A DNA stretch of 64,000 nucleotides from an uncultured Eggerthellaceae bacterium. Its GTDB lineage: Bacteria; Actinomycetota; Coriobacteriia; Coriobacteriales; Eggerthellaceae. The stretch spans positions 1-64,000 of the forward strand of contig CALUHI010000030.1 in NCBI GenBank assembly GCA_944320405.1. The letters run 5' to 3'. Every line of letters starts with the position of its first letter. The stretch's first letter is position 1. The position numbers and the translations under genes are program-made. The notes beneath the pieces are model-generated. The model ran no database searches and was not told the origin of the DNA. It was given only the letters and a program-made list of their open reading frames with translations. Positions 34,091 to 43,723 of this stretch are shown here, in pieces.

Positions 34091-35155
34091 TTACACCGAC
34101 AGCGACACACCTGCAAGGCCGGCATTCTGAGGCAGGCCGAACACGATGCTGGCGCACTGGACCGCCTGACCGGCAGCACCCTTGCCCAGGTTGTCGATGG
34201 CGCACGTGGCAACCAGCATGTGCGCCGGCTCGGAGATCGCCAAGCCGATATGCGCGCGATTGCTGCCGGCAACCGACGCCGTGCGCGGCTGATGTCCCGC
34301 ATCCAACACAGAGACGAACGGGCTTTCCGCATACGCGCGGCGATACTCCTCCACGTACGCCGCGGCGTCGGAGGGCGCATCGGCTTCAAGCTGCAGCGTG
34401 ACCGTGGAAAGCAGCCCGCGGCCAAGCGGGGCCAAATGGGGCGTGAACACCACGCGGCCGGGCGCACCCAGAATCTGCTCGATCTCGGGGGTGTGACGAT
34501 GCGTCCCCACGCCGTAAGCCTCCACGTTCGCATCGGCGAAACAGAAGTGCGTGCGCTGCGTGGGCTTCTTCCCCGCGCCCGTCACGCCCGACACGGCGTC
34601 AACCACGATGGGCGATCCCTCGCGCACGAATCCCGCGCGCACGGCAGGAGCCGCCGCCAGCGACGTTGCGGTGGGATAGCATCCGGCACACGCCACCAAA
34701 ACCGCCTCGCCTTTCGCACGACGCGCCGCAACGGCAGCGAGTTCGTCGCCCATCAGCTCGGGAAGGCCGAACGCCGCCTGCGACAGAAGCTCCGTTTGGG
34801 TGTGCGGCACCTTGTACCACTTCTCGTAGACGGCAGGATCCTTCAAACGAAAGTCGGCGGAGAGGTCGATGACGGAGATGCCGCGCTCAATGAATCCGGG
34901 CGCCGCCTTCAGCGCGGCCGTGTGGGGAACAGCCAGAAACACCACGTCGCACTCATCAAGAGCAGAGTCATCATGCGCCAGAAAGCGCAGATCGCTCACG
35001 CCCTCGAATGCAGGATACACGTCAGCCAAACGCGTGCCGGCAAGCTCGGAGGACGTGATGGCGGAAAGCTCGAAGGAAGGATGAGCCGCCAACAGGCGCA
35101 CCGCCTCGATGCCTGCAAACCCCGCTGCGCCAACCACTCCCGCTTTGATGGACAT
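34091..35155 (-). CDS. argC: N-acetyl-gamma-glutamyl-phosphate reductase
   Basis: 354 residues. NADPH motif GVVGAAGFAGIEAVRLL at the N-terminus; catalytic Cys 159 in ACAGCYPTA; VPHTAAL and the C-terminal substrate region PHLAPLGRGLLST are typical. ATG at 35155 gives the family length; an open frame reaching 35350 is unlikely. It is divergent from the glutamate-cysteine ligase family gene and separated from argJ by a terminator. Confidence 0.96.
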   Translation of the reverse strand: MSIKAGVVGAAGFAGIEAVRLLAAHPSFELSAITSSELAGTRLADVYPAFEGVSDLRFLAHDDSALDECDVVFLAVPHTAALKAAPGFIERGISVIDLSADFRLKDPAVYEKWYKVPHTQTELLSQAAFGLPELMGDELAAVAARRAKGEAVLVACAGCYPTATSLAAAPAVRAGFVREGSPIVVDAVSGVTGAGKKPTQRTHFCFADANVEAYGVGTHRHTPEIEQILGAPGRVVFTPHLAPLGRGLLSTVTLQLEADAPSDAAAYVEEYRRAYAESPFVSVLDAGHQPRTASVAGSNRAHIGLAISEPAHMLVATCAIDNLGKGAAGQAVQCASIVFGLPQNAGLAGVSLSV

Positions 35156-35280
35156 GATGCCCCGCCTTCTTCCTCGTATCGCCCGGCGGCAAGGCACCCG
35201 CATGCGGTGCGCCCCTTCGCCAAGGGAACAAATTGGTTTCGATGGGCCGCTTTGCGCTGGTTGCATCGCAGCCGAAAGGC

Positions 35281-35318
35281 TATTGTATACAAAGTTATAT
35301 TCCATTGCAGGGAATGCA
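35281..35318. promoter_or_regulatory. divergent promoter region argC / glutamate-cysteine ligase
   Basis: Contains TTGTATACAA (perfect palindrome, 35283-35292) and ATTCC/GGAAT (35299-35315) which could be an ArgR-type operator. On the minus strand TACAAT is a possible -10 for argC; on the plus strand TATATT (about 35297-35302) is a possible -10. The assignment is tentative. Confidence 0.4.
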
Positions 35319-35337
35319 GGGAAGGGGCGTCCGTCAT

Positions 35338-36684
35338 ATGAGCGATACAACCGGGAGCGGCGCGGTCAGCACCGCCGGCATGCGGACAGAGGATCCTCTG
35401 ATTGGAAGCTGCGCGCGCGGGCGGACCGACCAGCCGGCGCGCGAACACAATATCCAAGAGCTCGTCGCCTTCATCGAAAGCGGCATCAAACCCGCCGACG
35501 CGCCCGACCGCATCGGTATCGAACTCGAGCACACCGTGGTGCGCGAGGACGGGTCGCCGGTCTCGTACGCCGAAGATCACGGCATCGCTTGGCTGCTCGG
35601 CCAGCTGCACGAGACCTACCCGCAAGGAACCTTCGATGAAGAAGGCGACCTTCTGGGCGTAGCACGCAGCGGCGAAGCCGTCACCATCGAGCCTGCCGCC
35701 CAAGTGGAGCTTTCCGCCGGTCCGTTTCTTTCCCTTTGCGACGCCAAGCGCACCTTCGACAACTTCGAGAACCTGCTTGCAGAAAAGCTTTCCCCGCAAG
35801 GCATGAAGGCGCTTACCGTGGGCTACCACCCCACCGCACGTGCCGCCGAGCTTTCGCTCATCCCCAAGCGTCGCTACCGCTTCATGAACATGTACTTCAA
35901 CGACCGCGGTCCCTTCGGCATGCGCATGATGCGCGGCAGCGCTTCGACCCAGGTGTCCATCGACTACCACAGCGTGGAAGATTGCCTGCGCAAGCTGCGT
36001 TTGGCTGGCGCCGCGGGTCCTCTGTTCGCCCTCATGTGCGACAATTCGCCCGTCTTCGAAGACGAGCGCCGCACGCACAAGCTGGTGCGCACGCGCATCT
36101 GGAACGAATGCGACCCCGACCGCTGCGGCATCGTGCCCGGATCGCTCAGCCCCGACTTCACGCTGGAGCGCTACGCGGAGTACCTGCTTGACACGCCCGC
36201 CATCCTGGTGCCCTGTCGCAAGGAAGGCTGCTGCTACACCGAGCGCACGTTCGGCGACATCTACGCCGATCTGTCCATGACGCGGGCTCAGGTAGAGCAC
36301 ATGACGTCGATGTTCTTCACCGACGTGCGCGTGAAGACCTATGTAGAGATACGCCCCGCCGACGCGATGCCCATCCCCTACGCGATCGCCTACGCCGCCT
36401 TGGTGAAGGGCCTGTTGACTACCGAAAAGGGGCTTGACGAGATGGAAGCGCTGCTCGGCGACGTGACCGAATCTGACGTCGTCGCTGCAAAGAAATACCT
36501 CATGGCGCGTGGCTACGACGCCCAGGTGTACGGGCGCGGCGCGGCGGATTTGTGCGACCGCCTGATGGAGATTGCCGCCGGGCAGCTGTCGGAGGAGGAG
36601 CTCCCCTTCCTGCAGCCGCTGGCGAACCTGGTGGAGCGCCGGACCACGCTTGCCGATATCGCGGAAGAACAACTTGGCCGCTAG
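35338..36684 (+). CDS. glutamate-cysteine ligase family protein (GCS2-type)
   Basis: 448 residues. The N-terminal IGIELEHTVV is the glutamate-binding motif of the GCS2/plant-type family, followed by TIEPAAQVELSAGP, ALTVGYHPTA, KRRYRFMNMYF and MRGSASTQVSIDY, all conserved in this family; ATP-grasp-free. It joins glutamate and cysteine, the first step of glutathione, or acts as an EgtA-like ligase in ergothioneine synthesis. No gshB or other egt gene is in the window. ATG at 35338 has GGAAGGGG 13 bases upstream, a rather wide spacing. No operon partner is close downstream (71 bases to slyD). Confidence 0.87.
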   Translation: MSDTTGSGAVSTAGMRTEDPLIGSCARGRTDQPAREHNIQELVAFIESGIKPADAPDRIGIELEHTVVREDGSPVSYAEDHGIAWLLGQLHETYPQGTFDEEGDLLGVARSGEAVTIEPAAQVELSAGPFLSLCDAKRTFDNFENLLAEKLSPQGMKALTVGYHPTARAAELSLIPKRRYRFMNMYFNDRGPFGMRMMRGSASTQVSIDYHSVEDCLRKLRLAGAAGPLFALMCDNSPVFEDERRTHKLVRTRIWNECDPDRCGIVPGSLSPDFTLERYAEYLLDTPAILVPCRKEGCCYTERTFGDIYADLSMTRAQVEHMTSMFFTDVRVKTYVEIRPADAMPIPYAIAYAALVKGLLTTEKGLDEMEALLGDVTESDVVAAKKYLMARGYDAQVYGRGAADLCDRLMEIAAGQLSEEELPFLQPLANLVERRTTLADIAEEQLGR

Positions 36685-36755
36685 CGCGCGCTGAACGCTT
36701 TCGCTAGACTAGTCGGCATGCGAAAACCGGAACACGAAAAGAAAAGGAAGTTCCT

Positions 36756-37181
36756 ATGAGCAACGAAGGCAAGAGGGTTAAGGTCCACTACGTGGGCACG
36801 CTCGACGACGGCACGAAGTTCGATTCGTCGTTCGACCGCAACGAACCGCTCGAGTTCACGTGCGGCGCCGGCCAGATGATCCCCGGCTTCGACCAGGCAG
36901 TGAAGGACATGGAGGTTGGCCAGACCGTCAAAGCGCACATCCCCGCCGCGCTGGCGTACGGCGAGCGCCGCGAGGACATGGTGCAGAAGGTGCCGCTGGA
37001 CCAGATCCCCAACGGCGACCAGCTGCCCGTCGGCCAGACGGTCTACATGCGCGCCCCCAACGGCCAGCCCTTCCCCGTGTTCGTGGCTGCCATCGAGGAC
37101 GGAATCGTGACGTTCGACATGAACCACGAGCTCGCCGGCAAGGACCTCAACTTCGACATCACTCTCCTGTCCGCAGAATAA
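36756..37181 (+). CDS. slyD: SlyD-type FKBP peptidyl-prolyl isomerase
   Basis: 141 residues. FKBP fold split by an insert-in-flap chaperone domain: KVHYVGTLDDGTKFDSSFDR, MIPGFDQAVKDMEVGQ, then the inserted region (about 70-120) and a closing NHELAGKDLNFDITLL. It speeds proline isomerisation and binds unfolded chains. The His/Cys-rich metal tail of E. coli SlyD is absent. AAAAGGAAG precedes the start. Confidence 0.92.
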   Translation: MSNEGKRVKVHYVGTLDDGTKFDSSFDRNEPLEFTCGAGQMIPGFDQAVKDMEVGQTVKAHIPAALAYGERREDMVQKVPLDQIPNGDQLPVGQTVYMRAPNGQPFPVFVAAIEDGIVTFDMNHELAGKDLNFDITLLSAE

Positions 37182-37197
37182 GAAAAAGGGACAGTCA
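37181..37197 (+). repeat. second copy of the GGGACAGTC-type 17-mer
   Basis: Identical to 10087-10103 and begins at the last base of the slyD stop codon. Confidence 0.6.
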
Positions 37198-37216
37198 CTC
37201 TGAACTGCAAAACATG

Positions 37217-37243
37217 AAAAGGCCCTCATTCTGAGGGCCTTTT
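37217..37243. terminator. bidirectional terminator between slyD and map
   Basis: AAAAGGCCCTCA/TGAGGGCCTTTT with a three-base loop is flanked by A and T tracts on both sides, so it works for both convergent genes. Confidence 0.9.
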
Positions 37244-37270
37244 CCGTACCATCATCTTTTGCCAAACCTG

Positions 37271-38155
37271 CTACCAGGAAAGAAGTTCGTATCCTGTTTC
37301 AGTAATGAGAACCTGAACCTCCCACTGGGCGGTGGGCAGGCCGTCTTTGGTGCGGACGGTCCATCCGTTGGGGTCGGACATGTCGATGTCGGGCTCGCCC
37401 ATGTTCACCATGGGCTCGATGGTGAAGCACACGCCCGGCGCAAGCACCATGCCGGTGCCCGGCTCGGAAACGAAGCTCACAAACGGGTCCTCGTGGAACT
37501 CCAGGCCGATGCCGTGGCCACCGAACTCACGCACCACGGTGTAGCCATTCGCTTCGGCATGCGCGTTCACCGCAGCGCCAATATCACCGAGAAAGCCCCA
37601 TGGCTCGATAGCCTCCAGGCCCTTCTGCACGCATTCCTTGGTCACGCGCACCAGCTTCTCGCGCTCCGGATCAACCGTGCCGATGCAGAACATGCGCGAA
37701 GAGTCGGAATAGTAGCCGTCCAGGATGGTGGAGCAGTCGACGTTGACGATGTCGCCTTCCTTCAGCACCACATCAGGCGACGGGATGCCATGGCACACCT
37801 CTTCGTTCACCGAAGTGCACACGCTTTTCGGATACCCCTCGAAGCCCAAATCGGCGGGGATGCCGCCATGCTCGACGGTATAGTCGTGCACCCACTGGTC
37901 GATTTGTTCGGTGGTCACGCCCGGGCCGATGTGCTCGGCAACGTAATCCAGCACGCCGATGTTGATGGCGGCGCTGCGCTTGATGCCCTCGACATCATCG
38001 GCTGTCTTCAGCAGGCTGCGATACGGAACCTCAAGCCCCTGGTCGTAGCATTCCTGAAGGCGCGCATCGATGTCGATGTGGCACTTCTTGTATTTCTTGC
38101 CGCTACCGCACCAACACTCATCGTTGCGACCAGGCACGGGCATTTCATCGTACAT
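37271..38155 (-). CDS. map: type I methionine aminopeptidase with SEC-C motif
   Basis: 294 residues. The N-terminal 26 residues form a SEC-C zinc motif (GRNDECWCGSGKKYKKCH with Cys 14, 16, 25 and His 26), seen in a subset of MetAPs and thought to aid ribosome docking. The catalytic part has the conserved metal ligands (VNVDCSTILDGYYSDSSR, FGGHGIG, TIEPMV, QWEVQV). It removes the start methionine from new proteins. ATG at 38155 has AAGGAAAT upstream; a longer frame to 38218 is unlikely. Confidence 0.95.
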   Translation of the reverse strand: MYDEMPVPGRNDECWCGSGKKYKKCHIDIDARLQECYDQGLEVPYRSLLKTADDVEGIKRSAAINIGVLDYVAEHIGPGVTTEQIDQWVHDYTVEHGGIPADLGFEGYPKSVCTSVNEEVCHGIPSPDVVLKEGDIVNVDCSTILDGYYSDSSRMFCIGTVDPEREKLVRVTKECVQKGLEAIEPWGFLGDIGAAVNAHAEANGYTVVREFGGHGIGLEFHEDPFVSFVSEPGTGMVLAPGVCFTIEPMVNMGEPDIDMSDPNGWTVRTKDGLPTAQWEVQVLITETGYELLSW

Positions 38156-38258
38156 GGGAGATTTCCTTCCTACAGCGCATCTCGCGTTCGCTTCGTTTTC
38201 CGCACGGCAGTATAGCATTCGAGGGAATGCAGCGGATGACGGAAGCGGATTCGCCTTC

Positions 38259-38714
38259 TTATCTGCCCTTGAACGCGCGATATTGCTCCTCCAAGCGAGC
38301 GAGCTGGTCGGAGGAAAGTTCAGTGAGGTGTTCCATCCCGTGATCGAACTCGATGAAGCTCTCGTTGCGGCGCAAGCGCATTTTCTCGTTGAAAAAGCTC
38401 ACCGTCACGCCGGTTAGCAGCGCCACCACGAGCAATGCAGACAGCCCCACGACAACACTTAAAGCGCGGACCAGCATGGTGCGCGGAACGATGTCGCCGA
38501 ATCCGATAGTGGTGATGGTTTGGAAGCAATACCAAACAGCATCGCCGTAACCGAAAAACGTTTCAGGCTCCGCCAGGCAGAACACACCGCAACAAACCAA
38601 CAGAAACACCAGGTAGACAATGAAAATTCGCTGAGCACCCACGGCCTTCATGGTGCGCCAGAGGATGATTCCAGAACGGACGCGACCCTTATTGTCGAGC
38701 GTGTCGTCTATCAT
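38259..38714 (-). CDS. small two-helix potassium channel
   Basis: 151 residues. Two membrane helices flank a pore loop with the selectivity filter TTIGFGD (68-74), so K+ selectivity is likely. The C-terminal 45 residues are charged and cytoplasmic, too short for an RCK domain. It lies just downstream of a ClC-family gene, 17 bases away, so the two ion channels are probably one operon, also following pheT. Confidence 0.87.
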   Translation of the reverse strand: MIDDTLDNKGRVRSGIILWRTMKAVGAQRIFIVYLVFLLVCCGVFCLAEPETFFGYGDAVWYCFQTITTIGFGDIVPRTMLVRALSVVVGLSALLVVALLTGVTVSFFNEKMRLRRNESFIEFDHGMEHLTELSSDQLARLEEQYRAFKGR

Positions 38715-38731
38715 GCAGAAGCCTTTCTCGT

Positions 38732-40072
38732 TCAGTTCTCCATGAGAGAAGCATCGTCGCGCGGCTGCGACTCGCGCCTTGCGAGCAGAGCCCGAGGAAC
38801 CGGAAGCGCTGCACCCACAAGCGCTGCTACGCCACTTGCCAAAATCCCGTCAACCGGGAAGCACAGGACGAGCAACGCCAACGTAAGCAGCGGCTTTCGC
38901 GTCATGCACGCCACCAGAGCGGTCGTCACCACCGTGACGCACAGCATTGGGTCAATGCCTGTCAGCACCGCTGCGCCATAGCCGAAACTCACGCCCGCGA
39001 AGATACAGGGGAAGAAGTTGCCGCCGCGCCATCCGAAGTTCAGGCACAGCGGTGTTGCGATCACTTTGAGTACGCCAGTTGCCAGAAGCGCCAGCGCGGA
39101 AACCACCGTCCATTCCTCCATGATGGTATGGCACTGGCGTTCACCGGAGAACAACACGCCCGGCAGCGCTACGGCGAAAACGCCCAGCGTCACACCGACG
39201 ATGAGCGGCGGCAGAAGCGAGTCTTTATTGAAACGGCTTGCCATGGAACTGAAAGTGCAATTGGACGCGTGAAACAAAAGCCCCAACGCCCAACCGGCAA
39301 GGGCAAGCGGAATGGTCCACAACCACGCGAACCCCTGAACCTCGATGGACGAGAAGCGCGGCAGCCCGGCACTGTCCCCCAAAAGGCCGCCGATAAGTGC
39401 CGCGCCGCCAAACGCGCCGAACGCCGCCGCCGTGTACAGCAGCAGCTTTGCCGGACGGCGGAACGTGTAATCGTCAGGAGCGGGCGAACCCGGCTGCTCT
39501 TCCGCATTCATGACGATGCCTAGAAGCGGCGCGCCGAACACGGCGGAAAGCGTTGCAGAAAGCGTGAGGTCGGTGACAGCCTTCACCTTGAGCCCTGCGC
39601 GTTTGAGCGTATTGCCAATCCATGTGCATGCGGCGGCGATAATGCCGGTCAGACCGGCCTCGGGTCCGATGGAACCACCGAACGTAAGCGGCAGCAGGAA
39701 GCTCACGATGCTCGAGCCGAGCCCATGCAAACGGTAGCCGCCCGTGGCACGCACCTCACCCATCACCGTCTCAAGCGAAGCGGGAGCGCTATGGAATGCG
39801 CGCGTCCACAAGCCGATGGCAAGTCCGCCCAAAGGACAGATGGCCAAAGGAAGCCACGGAGCGTCGAATGGAAGCGCAGCGGGAAGGTCGTGCCACAGCA
39901 ACTGAACCAGCACATTCGACAGCGTGAGCGCGCCCCACACAACAACACCCACAACAAACCCGATCAGGCAGGCAAGCACTACCAGCGAAACACTCGCAGT
40001 CGCAACCCGCCCGACCCCCTCAATGGGTTCGCCGAAATCTCCGACGAAGGGTTTGTCGCGGTCGTCAGCCAC
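38732..40072 (-). CDS. ClC-family chloride channel/transporter, gating Glu absent
   Basis: 446 residues, about 10-12 membrane helices. The ion-binding motif usually written GREGP reads GSIGP (133-137), so the gating glutamate is replaced by Ile; the later GWRGGNFFPCIFAG region is conserved. Loss of the gate suggests a passive channel rather than an H+/Cl- exchanger, as inference. GTG at 40072 lies four bases after the pheT stop. The order pheST-clc-K+ channel suggests a shared transcript, though a functional link is not obvious. Confidence 0.85.
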   Translation of the reverse strand: MADDRDKPFVGDFGEPIEGVGRVATASVSLVVLACLIGFVVGVVVWGALTLSNVLVQLLWHDLPAALPFDAPWLPLAICPLGGLAIGLWTRAFHSAPASLETVMGEVRATGGYRLHGLGSSIVSFLLPLTFGGSIGPEAGLTGIIAAACTWIGNTLKRAGLKVKAVTDLTLSATLSAVFGAPLLGIVMNAEEQPGSPAPDDYTFRRPAKLLLYTAAAFGAFGGAALIGGLLGDSAGLPRFSSIEVQGFAWLWTIPLALAGWALGLLFHASNCTFSSMASRFNKDSLLPPLIVGVTLGVFAVALPGVLFSGERQCHTIMEEWTVVSALALLATGVLKVIATPLCLNFGWRGGNFFPCIFAGVSFGYGAAVLTGIDPMLCVTVVTTALVACMTRKPLLTLALLVLCFPVDGILASGVAALVGAALPVPRALLARRESQPRDDASLMEN

Positions 40073-40076
40073 GATT

Positions 40077-42548
40077 CTAACCGCGAACCTCGGCTCCGGT
40101 GGCACCGCAGACTTTCTTGACCAGCTTCTGATGTGCCTTTTCGGCTTCCTCGCTGGTGAGCGTGCGGTCGGCTGCGCGCCAGGTGAGCGCGTAGGCCATG
40201 GACTTCTTGCCAGCGCCGATACGCTCGGCATCGCGGTAGACGTCGAACAGCTGCACGTCCTCGAGCAGCTTGCCGCCGGCCGAGCTCATGCACTGCATCA
40301 GCTTCTCGTGGGTCACGTCCTCGTCAACCACAAATGCCACGTCCAGCGAAACCGCGGGGAACGTGGGCACGTCGACGTAGGGGCGCGCCGGCTGGCTGCT
40401 CTTGATGAGCGCCGAAAGCTCAAGCTCGAACGCTACCACCGGTCCGTGCGCTTCGAACGCATCAACTGCCAGCGGATGAAGCTCGCCCACCCAACCGAGC
40501 ACCGTGCCGCCGGAAAGCACCTGAGCGGCGCGGCCGGGCTGCAGATGCGGCGCCTCGTCGGCGGAAAGTGCCTTGAAATGCACCTTGGGGATGGCGAGCT
40601 CGCGCACCAGGCTCTCAATAACACCCTTGCCGTCGAAGAAATCGAACGGCTGCGGGGCAACGTTCCAGCCCGCATCGCCCATGGCACCCACCAGCACGCC
40701 TGCGATGCGCGTGCGCTCCTTGGGCAGCTGGCGGCCTTCGGCGGCATGGAAGGTCTCGCCAATCTCGTAGAGCTGGATGTTCTTCACACCGTGCGCCTGG
40801 TTGTGGGCGACACTGCGCAGAAGACCAGGGATGATGCTGCGGCGCAGCACCGACTGGTCGGCGTTCATCGGATTGATGAGCTCGACCGCCTCGCCCAGAC
40901 CCTCAGGGTCCATGCGTAAACGCTCGAGGTCGTCAGGCTGCGCGAAGGAGTAGGTCATCGTTTCGTTGAGGCCGCAGGAGCGCAGCGTACGGTTGACGAT
41001 GTCGCGCTTGAGCTCTTCCTCGGAACGCGTGCCCACGCGGCCGGGGCCGCCGGGCAGCGTGGGAGCAATGCGATCCATGCCCCACAGGCGCAGCACTTCC
41101 TCGTACAGATCGATCTCGCGCTCGAGGTCGGGGCGGAACGTCGGTGCCACAACCGCCAGCGTATCGGCGTCGGCGCCGTCCGAAACCTCGCAGCCCAAAC
41201 GACTCAAAATGTCCTCGATGAAGTCGCGCGGAATGTCGGAACCCATCATCGCGTTGAAGCGCGGAATGCGGAACTGCAGCTGGACAGCCTCGGTCGCGCG
41301 CGGCCACTCGTCCACGATGCCCTCGCCATTGGATGCGGCGCGCGCAACGGTGCCGCCCGACACCTCGGCGATGAGCGCCGCAGCGGCAGCAGAACGCACG
41401 TCGATGTCGTGGTCGTCCACACCGCGCTCGTAGCGCATGGAGCTTTCGCTGATCAGGCCAAGATTGCGGCTGGTGCGGCTGGTGCGGCCAGCCTCGAACG
41501 TCGCCGCCTCCAGCAGGATGTCCACCGTCTCTTCGGTGACCTCGGTGTCCAGACCGCCCATGACGCCGGCAAGCGCCACCGCACCCTGCTCGGGCGTGGA
41601 GATGACAGTCATGTCGGAGGTGAGCACGCGATCTTCGCCATCCAGGGTGGTCAGCTTCTCGCCTTCTTCAGCCGCACGGATGACGATATGCGCCAACCCG
41701 TCGGCGTTTTTCAGCTTGGCCAGGTCGAACGCATGCAGCGGCTGCCCCAGCAGGAACAGGATGTAGTTGGTCACGTCCACGATGTTGTTGATGGAACGCT
41801 GGCCGATGGCGGCAAGGCGCTCGACCATCCAATCGGGGCTGGGACCCACTTTGCAGCCGCGAATGACGCGGGCGGTGTAGCGCGGGCAGCGCACGTCGTC
41901 GTCGATGGTGATCTTCACCTCGTCCTCAAGCGGCGCGCCGGCCTCGTCCAGCTGCATCTTCGCAGCCATCTCGGCAAGCGGGCTCTTCCAGTCGCGCTGG
42001 TACATGGCGCCCAGCTCGCGCGCCAAACCCGCGATAGACAGGCTGTCGGGACGGTTCGGGGTGATCTCCAGGTCAAGCACGGTGTCGCCCAGACCCAGAT
42101 ACTCCGCGATGGGCGTGCCGGTGGGAGCATCGTCGGGCAGGATCCAAATGCCCTCGTGGTCAGAACCCATGCCCAGTTCGCGCTGCGAGCAGCACATGCC
42201 GCAGCTGGTCACGCCGCGCAGCTTGCTCTTCTTGATCTTGAAGTCGCCCGGCAGCACCGCGCCGATCGTTGCCACCGGCACCTTGATGCCGGCCGCGATG
42301 TTGGGAGCACCGCAGACGATCTGCACAGGCTCGCCCGCGCCCACGTCAACCGTCACCACATGCATGTGGTCGCTGTCGGGATGCGCTTCGCAGGTGAGCA
42401 CGTGTCCGACGACCACGCCGTCGAACTGCTCGCCCAGCTTCTCAACGCCCTCCACGCCCGTGCCGGTAAGATCCAGTCGGTCGCAGAGCTCTTTGATATC
42501 GGTAGGCACCTCCACGTAGTCGGAGAGCCATTTCAAGGATGCTTTCAT
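40077..42548 (-). CDS. pheT: phenylalanine-tRNA ligase beta subunit
   Basis: 823 residues. It has the tRNA-binding (EMAP-II-like) domain at 40-150 (VGHVLTCEAHPDSDHMHVVTVDVG), B3/B4 editing region, B5 domain and a C-terminal FDX-ACB anticodon-binding domain (PTFPAVSLDVAFVVDEDVTHEKL). It pairs with PheS to charge tRNA-Phe. Normal length; 13 bases after pheS. Confidence 0.97.
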   Translation of the reverse strand: MKASLKWLSDYVEVPTDIKELCDRLDLTGTGVEGVEKLGEQFDGVVVGHVLTCEAHPDSDHMHVVTVDVGAGEPVQIVCGAPNIAAGIKVPVATIGAVLPGDFKIKKSKLRGVTSCGMCCSQRELGMGSDHEGIWILPDDAPTGTPIAEYLGLGDTVLDLEITPNRPDSLSIAGLARELGAMYQRDWKSPLAEMAAKMQLDEAGAPLEDEVKITIDDDVRCPRYTARVIRGCKVGPSPDWMVERLAAIGQRSINNIVDVTNYILFLLGQPLHAFDLAKLKNADGLAHIVIRAAEEGEKLTTLDGEDRVLTSDMTVISTPEQGAVALAGVMGGLDTEVTEETVDILLEAATFEAGRTSRTSRNLGLISESSMRYERGVDDHDIDVRSAAAAALIAEVSGGTVARAASNGEGIVDEWPRATEAVQLQFRIPRFNAMMGSDIPRDFIEDILSRLGCEVSDGADADTLAVVAPTFRPDLEREIDLYEEVLRLWGMDRIAPTLPGGPGRVGTRSEEELKRDIVNRTLRSCGLNETMTYSFAQPDDLERLRMDPEGLGEAVELINPMNADQSVLRRSIIPGLLRSVAHNQAHGVKNIQLYEIGETFHAAEGRQLPKERTRIAGVLVGAMGDAGWNVAPQPFDFFDGKGVIESLVRELAIPKVHFKALSADEAPHLQPGRAAQVLSGGTVLGWVGELHPLAVDAFEAHGPVVAFELELSALIKSSQPARPYVDVPTFPAVSLDVAFVVDEDVTHEKLMQCMSSAGGKLLEDVQLFDVYRDAERIGAGKKSMAYALTWRAADRTLTSEEAEKAHQKLVKKVCGATGAEVRG

Positions 42549-42561
42549 TGTTGCCCTCCTT

Positions 42562-43626
42562 CTAGAATTGCCTCAAGAAACGCATGTCACCTTCGACCAG
42601 CATGCGCAGGTCGGGGACGTTGTACTTCAGGCAGGCGATGCGCTCCACGCCCATGCCGAACGCGAAGCCGGAATACTTCTCGGGGTCGATACCAGCATAG
42701 CCGTAGACGTTGGGGTCAACCATGCCGCAGCCGAGGATCTCCAACCAACCGGTGCCCTTGCAGAAGCGGCAGCCTTCGCCGTGGCAGATACCGCAACTCA
42801 CGTCCACCTCGGCAGACGGCTCAGTGAACGGGAAGTAGTGAGCGCGGAAACGCGTCTTGCGCTCCTCGCCGAAGATCTGCTTGCACACGTACTCCAGCGT
42901 GCCCTTCAGATCACCGAACGTGATGCCCTCATCGACCACCAGGCCTTCGATCTGGTGGAACTGGGGCAGATGCGACGGATCGGCCACGTCGCGGCGGTAC
43001 ACCTTGCCGGGGCTGATGATGTAGATGGGCGGCTTCTGGGCCTCCATCACGCGCGCCTGCACCGGCGAGGTCTGCGTGCGCAGCAGCACGCTCGATTCAC
43101 CCTTCACGTGCACGTGGGCGTCGTCGGAACGGTCGACTGCATAGAACGTGTCGGCAAGGCCGCGGCTGGGGTGGTCTTCCGGCGCGTTCAGCGCGTTGAA
43201 GTTGTAGTACTCGGTTTCCACCTCGGGGCCCTTGGCGATGGAGTAGCCCAAGCCCAAAAAGATCTCGGAGACCTCGTCGATGATGCGGTTGATCAGATGG
43301 CGCGTGCCCAGCTGCTGGTAGCGGCCCGGCAGCGTGATGTCCACGGCGTTGGCGCCCATGGATGCCTCGAGCTCGGCAGCAGCCAAAGCAGCCTTGCGCG
43401 CGGAAAGCGCCTCTTCCACAACGACGCGCACTGCGTTGACCGTCTTGCCAACCTCGGCGCGTTCCTCCTTGGGCACCTGTCCCATGCCGCGCAGATAGCC
43501 CGTAAGCGTGCCGGATTTGCCCAGCACTCCCACACGAACCTGCTCGAGCGCGGCGGAATCGGCCGCAGCCTCGATGGCGGCAAGCGTTTCCGCCTGCAGC
43601 GCCGCCAGTTCGTCCACAATCGCCAT
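42562..43626 (-). CDS. pheS: phenylalanine-tRNA ligase alpha subunit
   Basis: 354 residues. An N-terminal coiled coil (about 1-90) is followed by the class II catalytic core with HPSRGLADTFY, TSPVQARVM, FHQIEGLVVD and FGMGVERIACLKY (motif 3). ATG at 43626 has GGAAGGAAG upstream; a frame open to 44058 is part of the leader. Preceded by a T-box riboswitch. Confidence 0.97.
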   Translation of the reverse strand: MAIVDELAALQAETLAAIEAAADSAALEQVRVGVLGKSGTLTGYLRGMGQVPKEERAEVGKTVNAVRVVVEEALSARKAALAAAELEASMGANAVDITLPGRYQQLGTRHLINRIIDEVSEIFLGLGYSIAKGPEVETEYYNFNALNAPEDHPSRGLADTFYAVDRSDDAHVHVKGESSVLLRTQTSPVQARVMEAQKPPIYIISPGKVYRRDVADPSHLPQFHQIEGLVVDEGITFGDLKGTLEYVCKQIFGEERKTRFRAHYFPFTEPSAEVDVSCGICHGEGCRFCKGTGWLEILGCGMVDPNVYGYAGIDPEKYSGFAFGMGVERIACLKYNVPDLRMLVEGDMRFLRQF

Positions 43627-43723
43627 GCGTCTTCCTTCCTTTCTTCGTCGCACGCGTTCGACCCCAAGAGCAACCCGTAAGGTCGCCCTGCCCGGCGGGC
43701 TTCGCACCCTCCGGAAATGAAAA

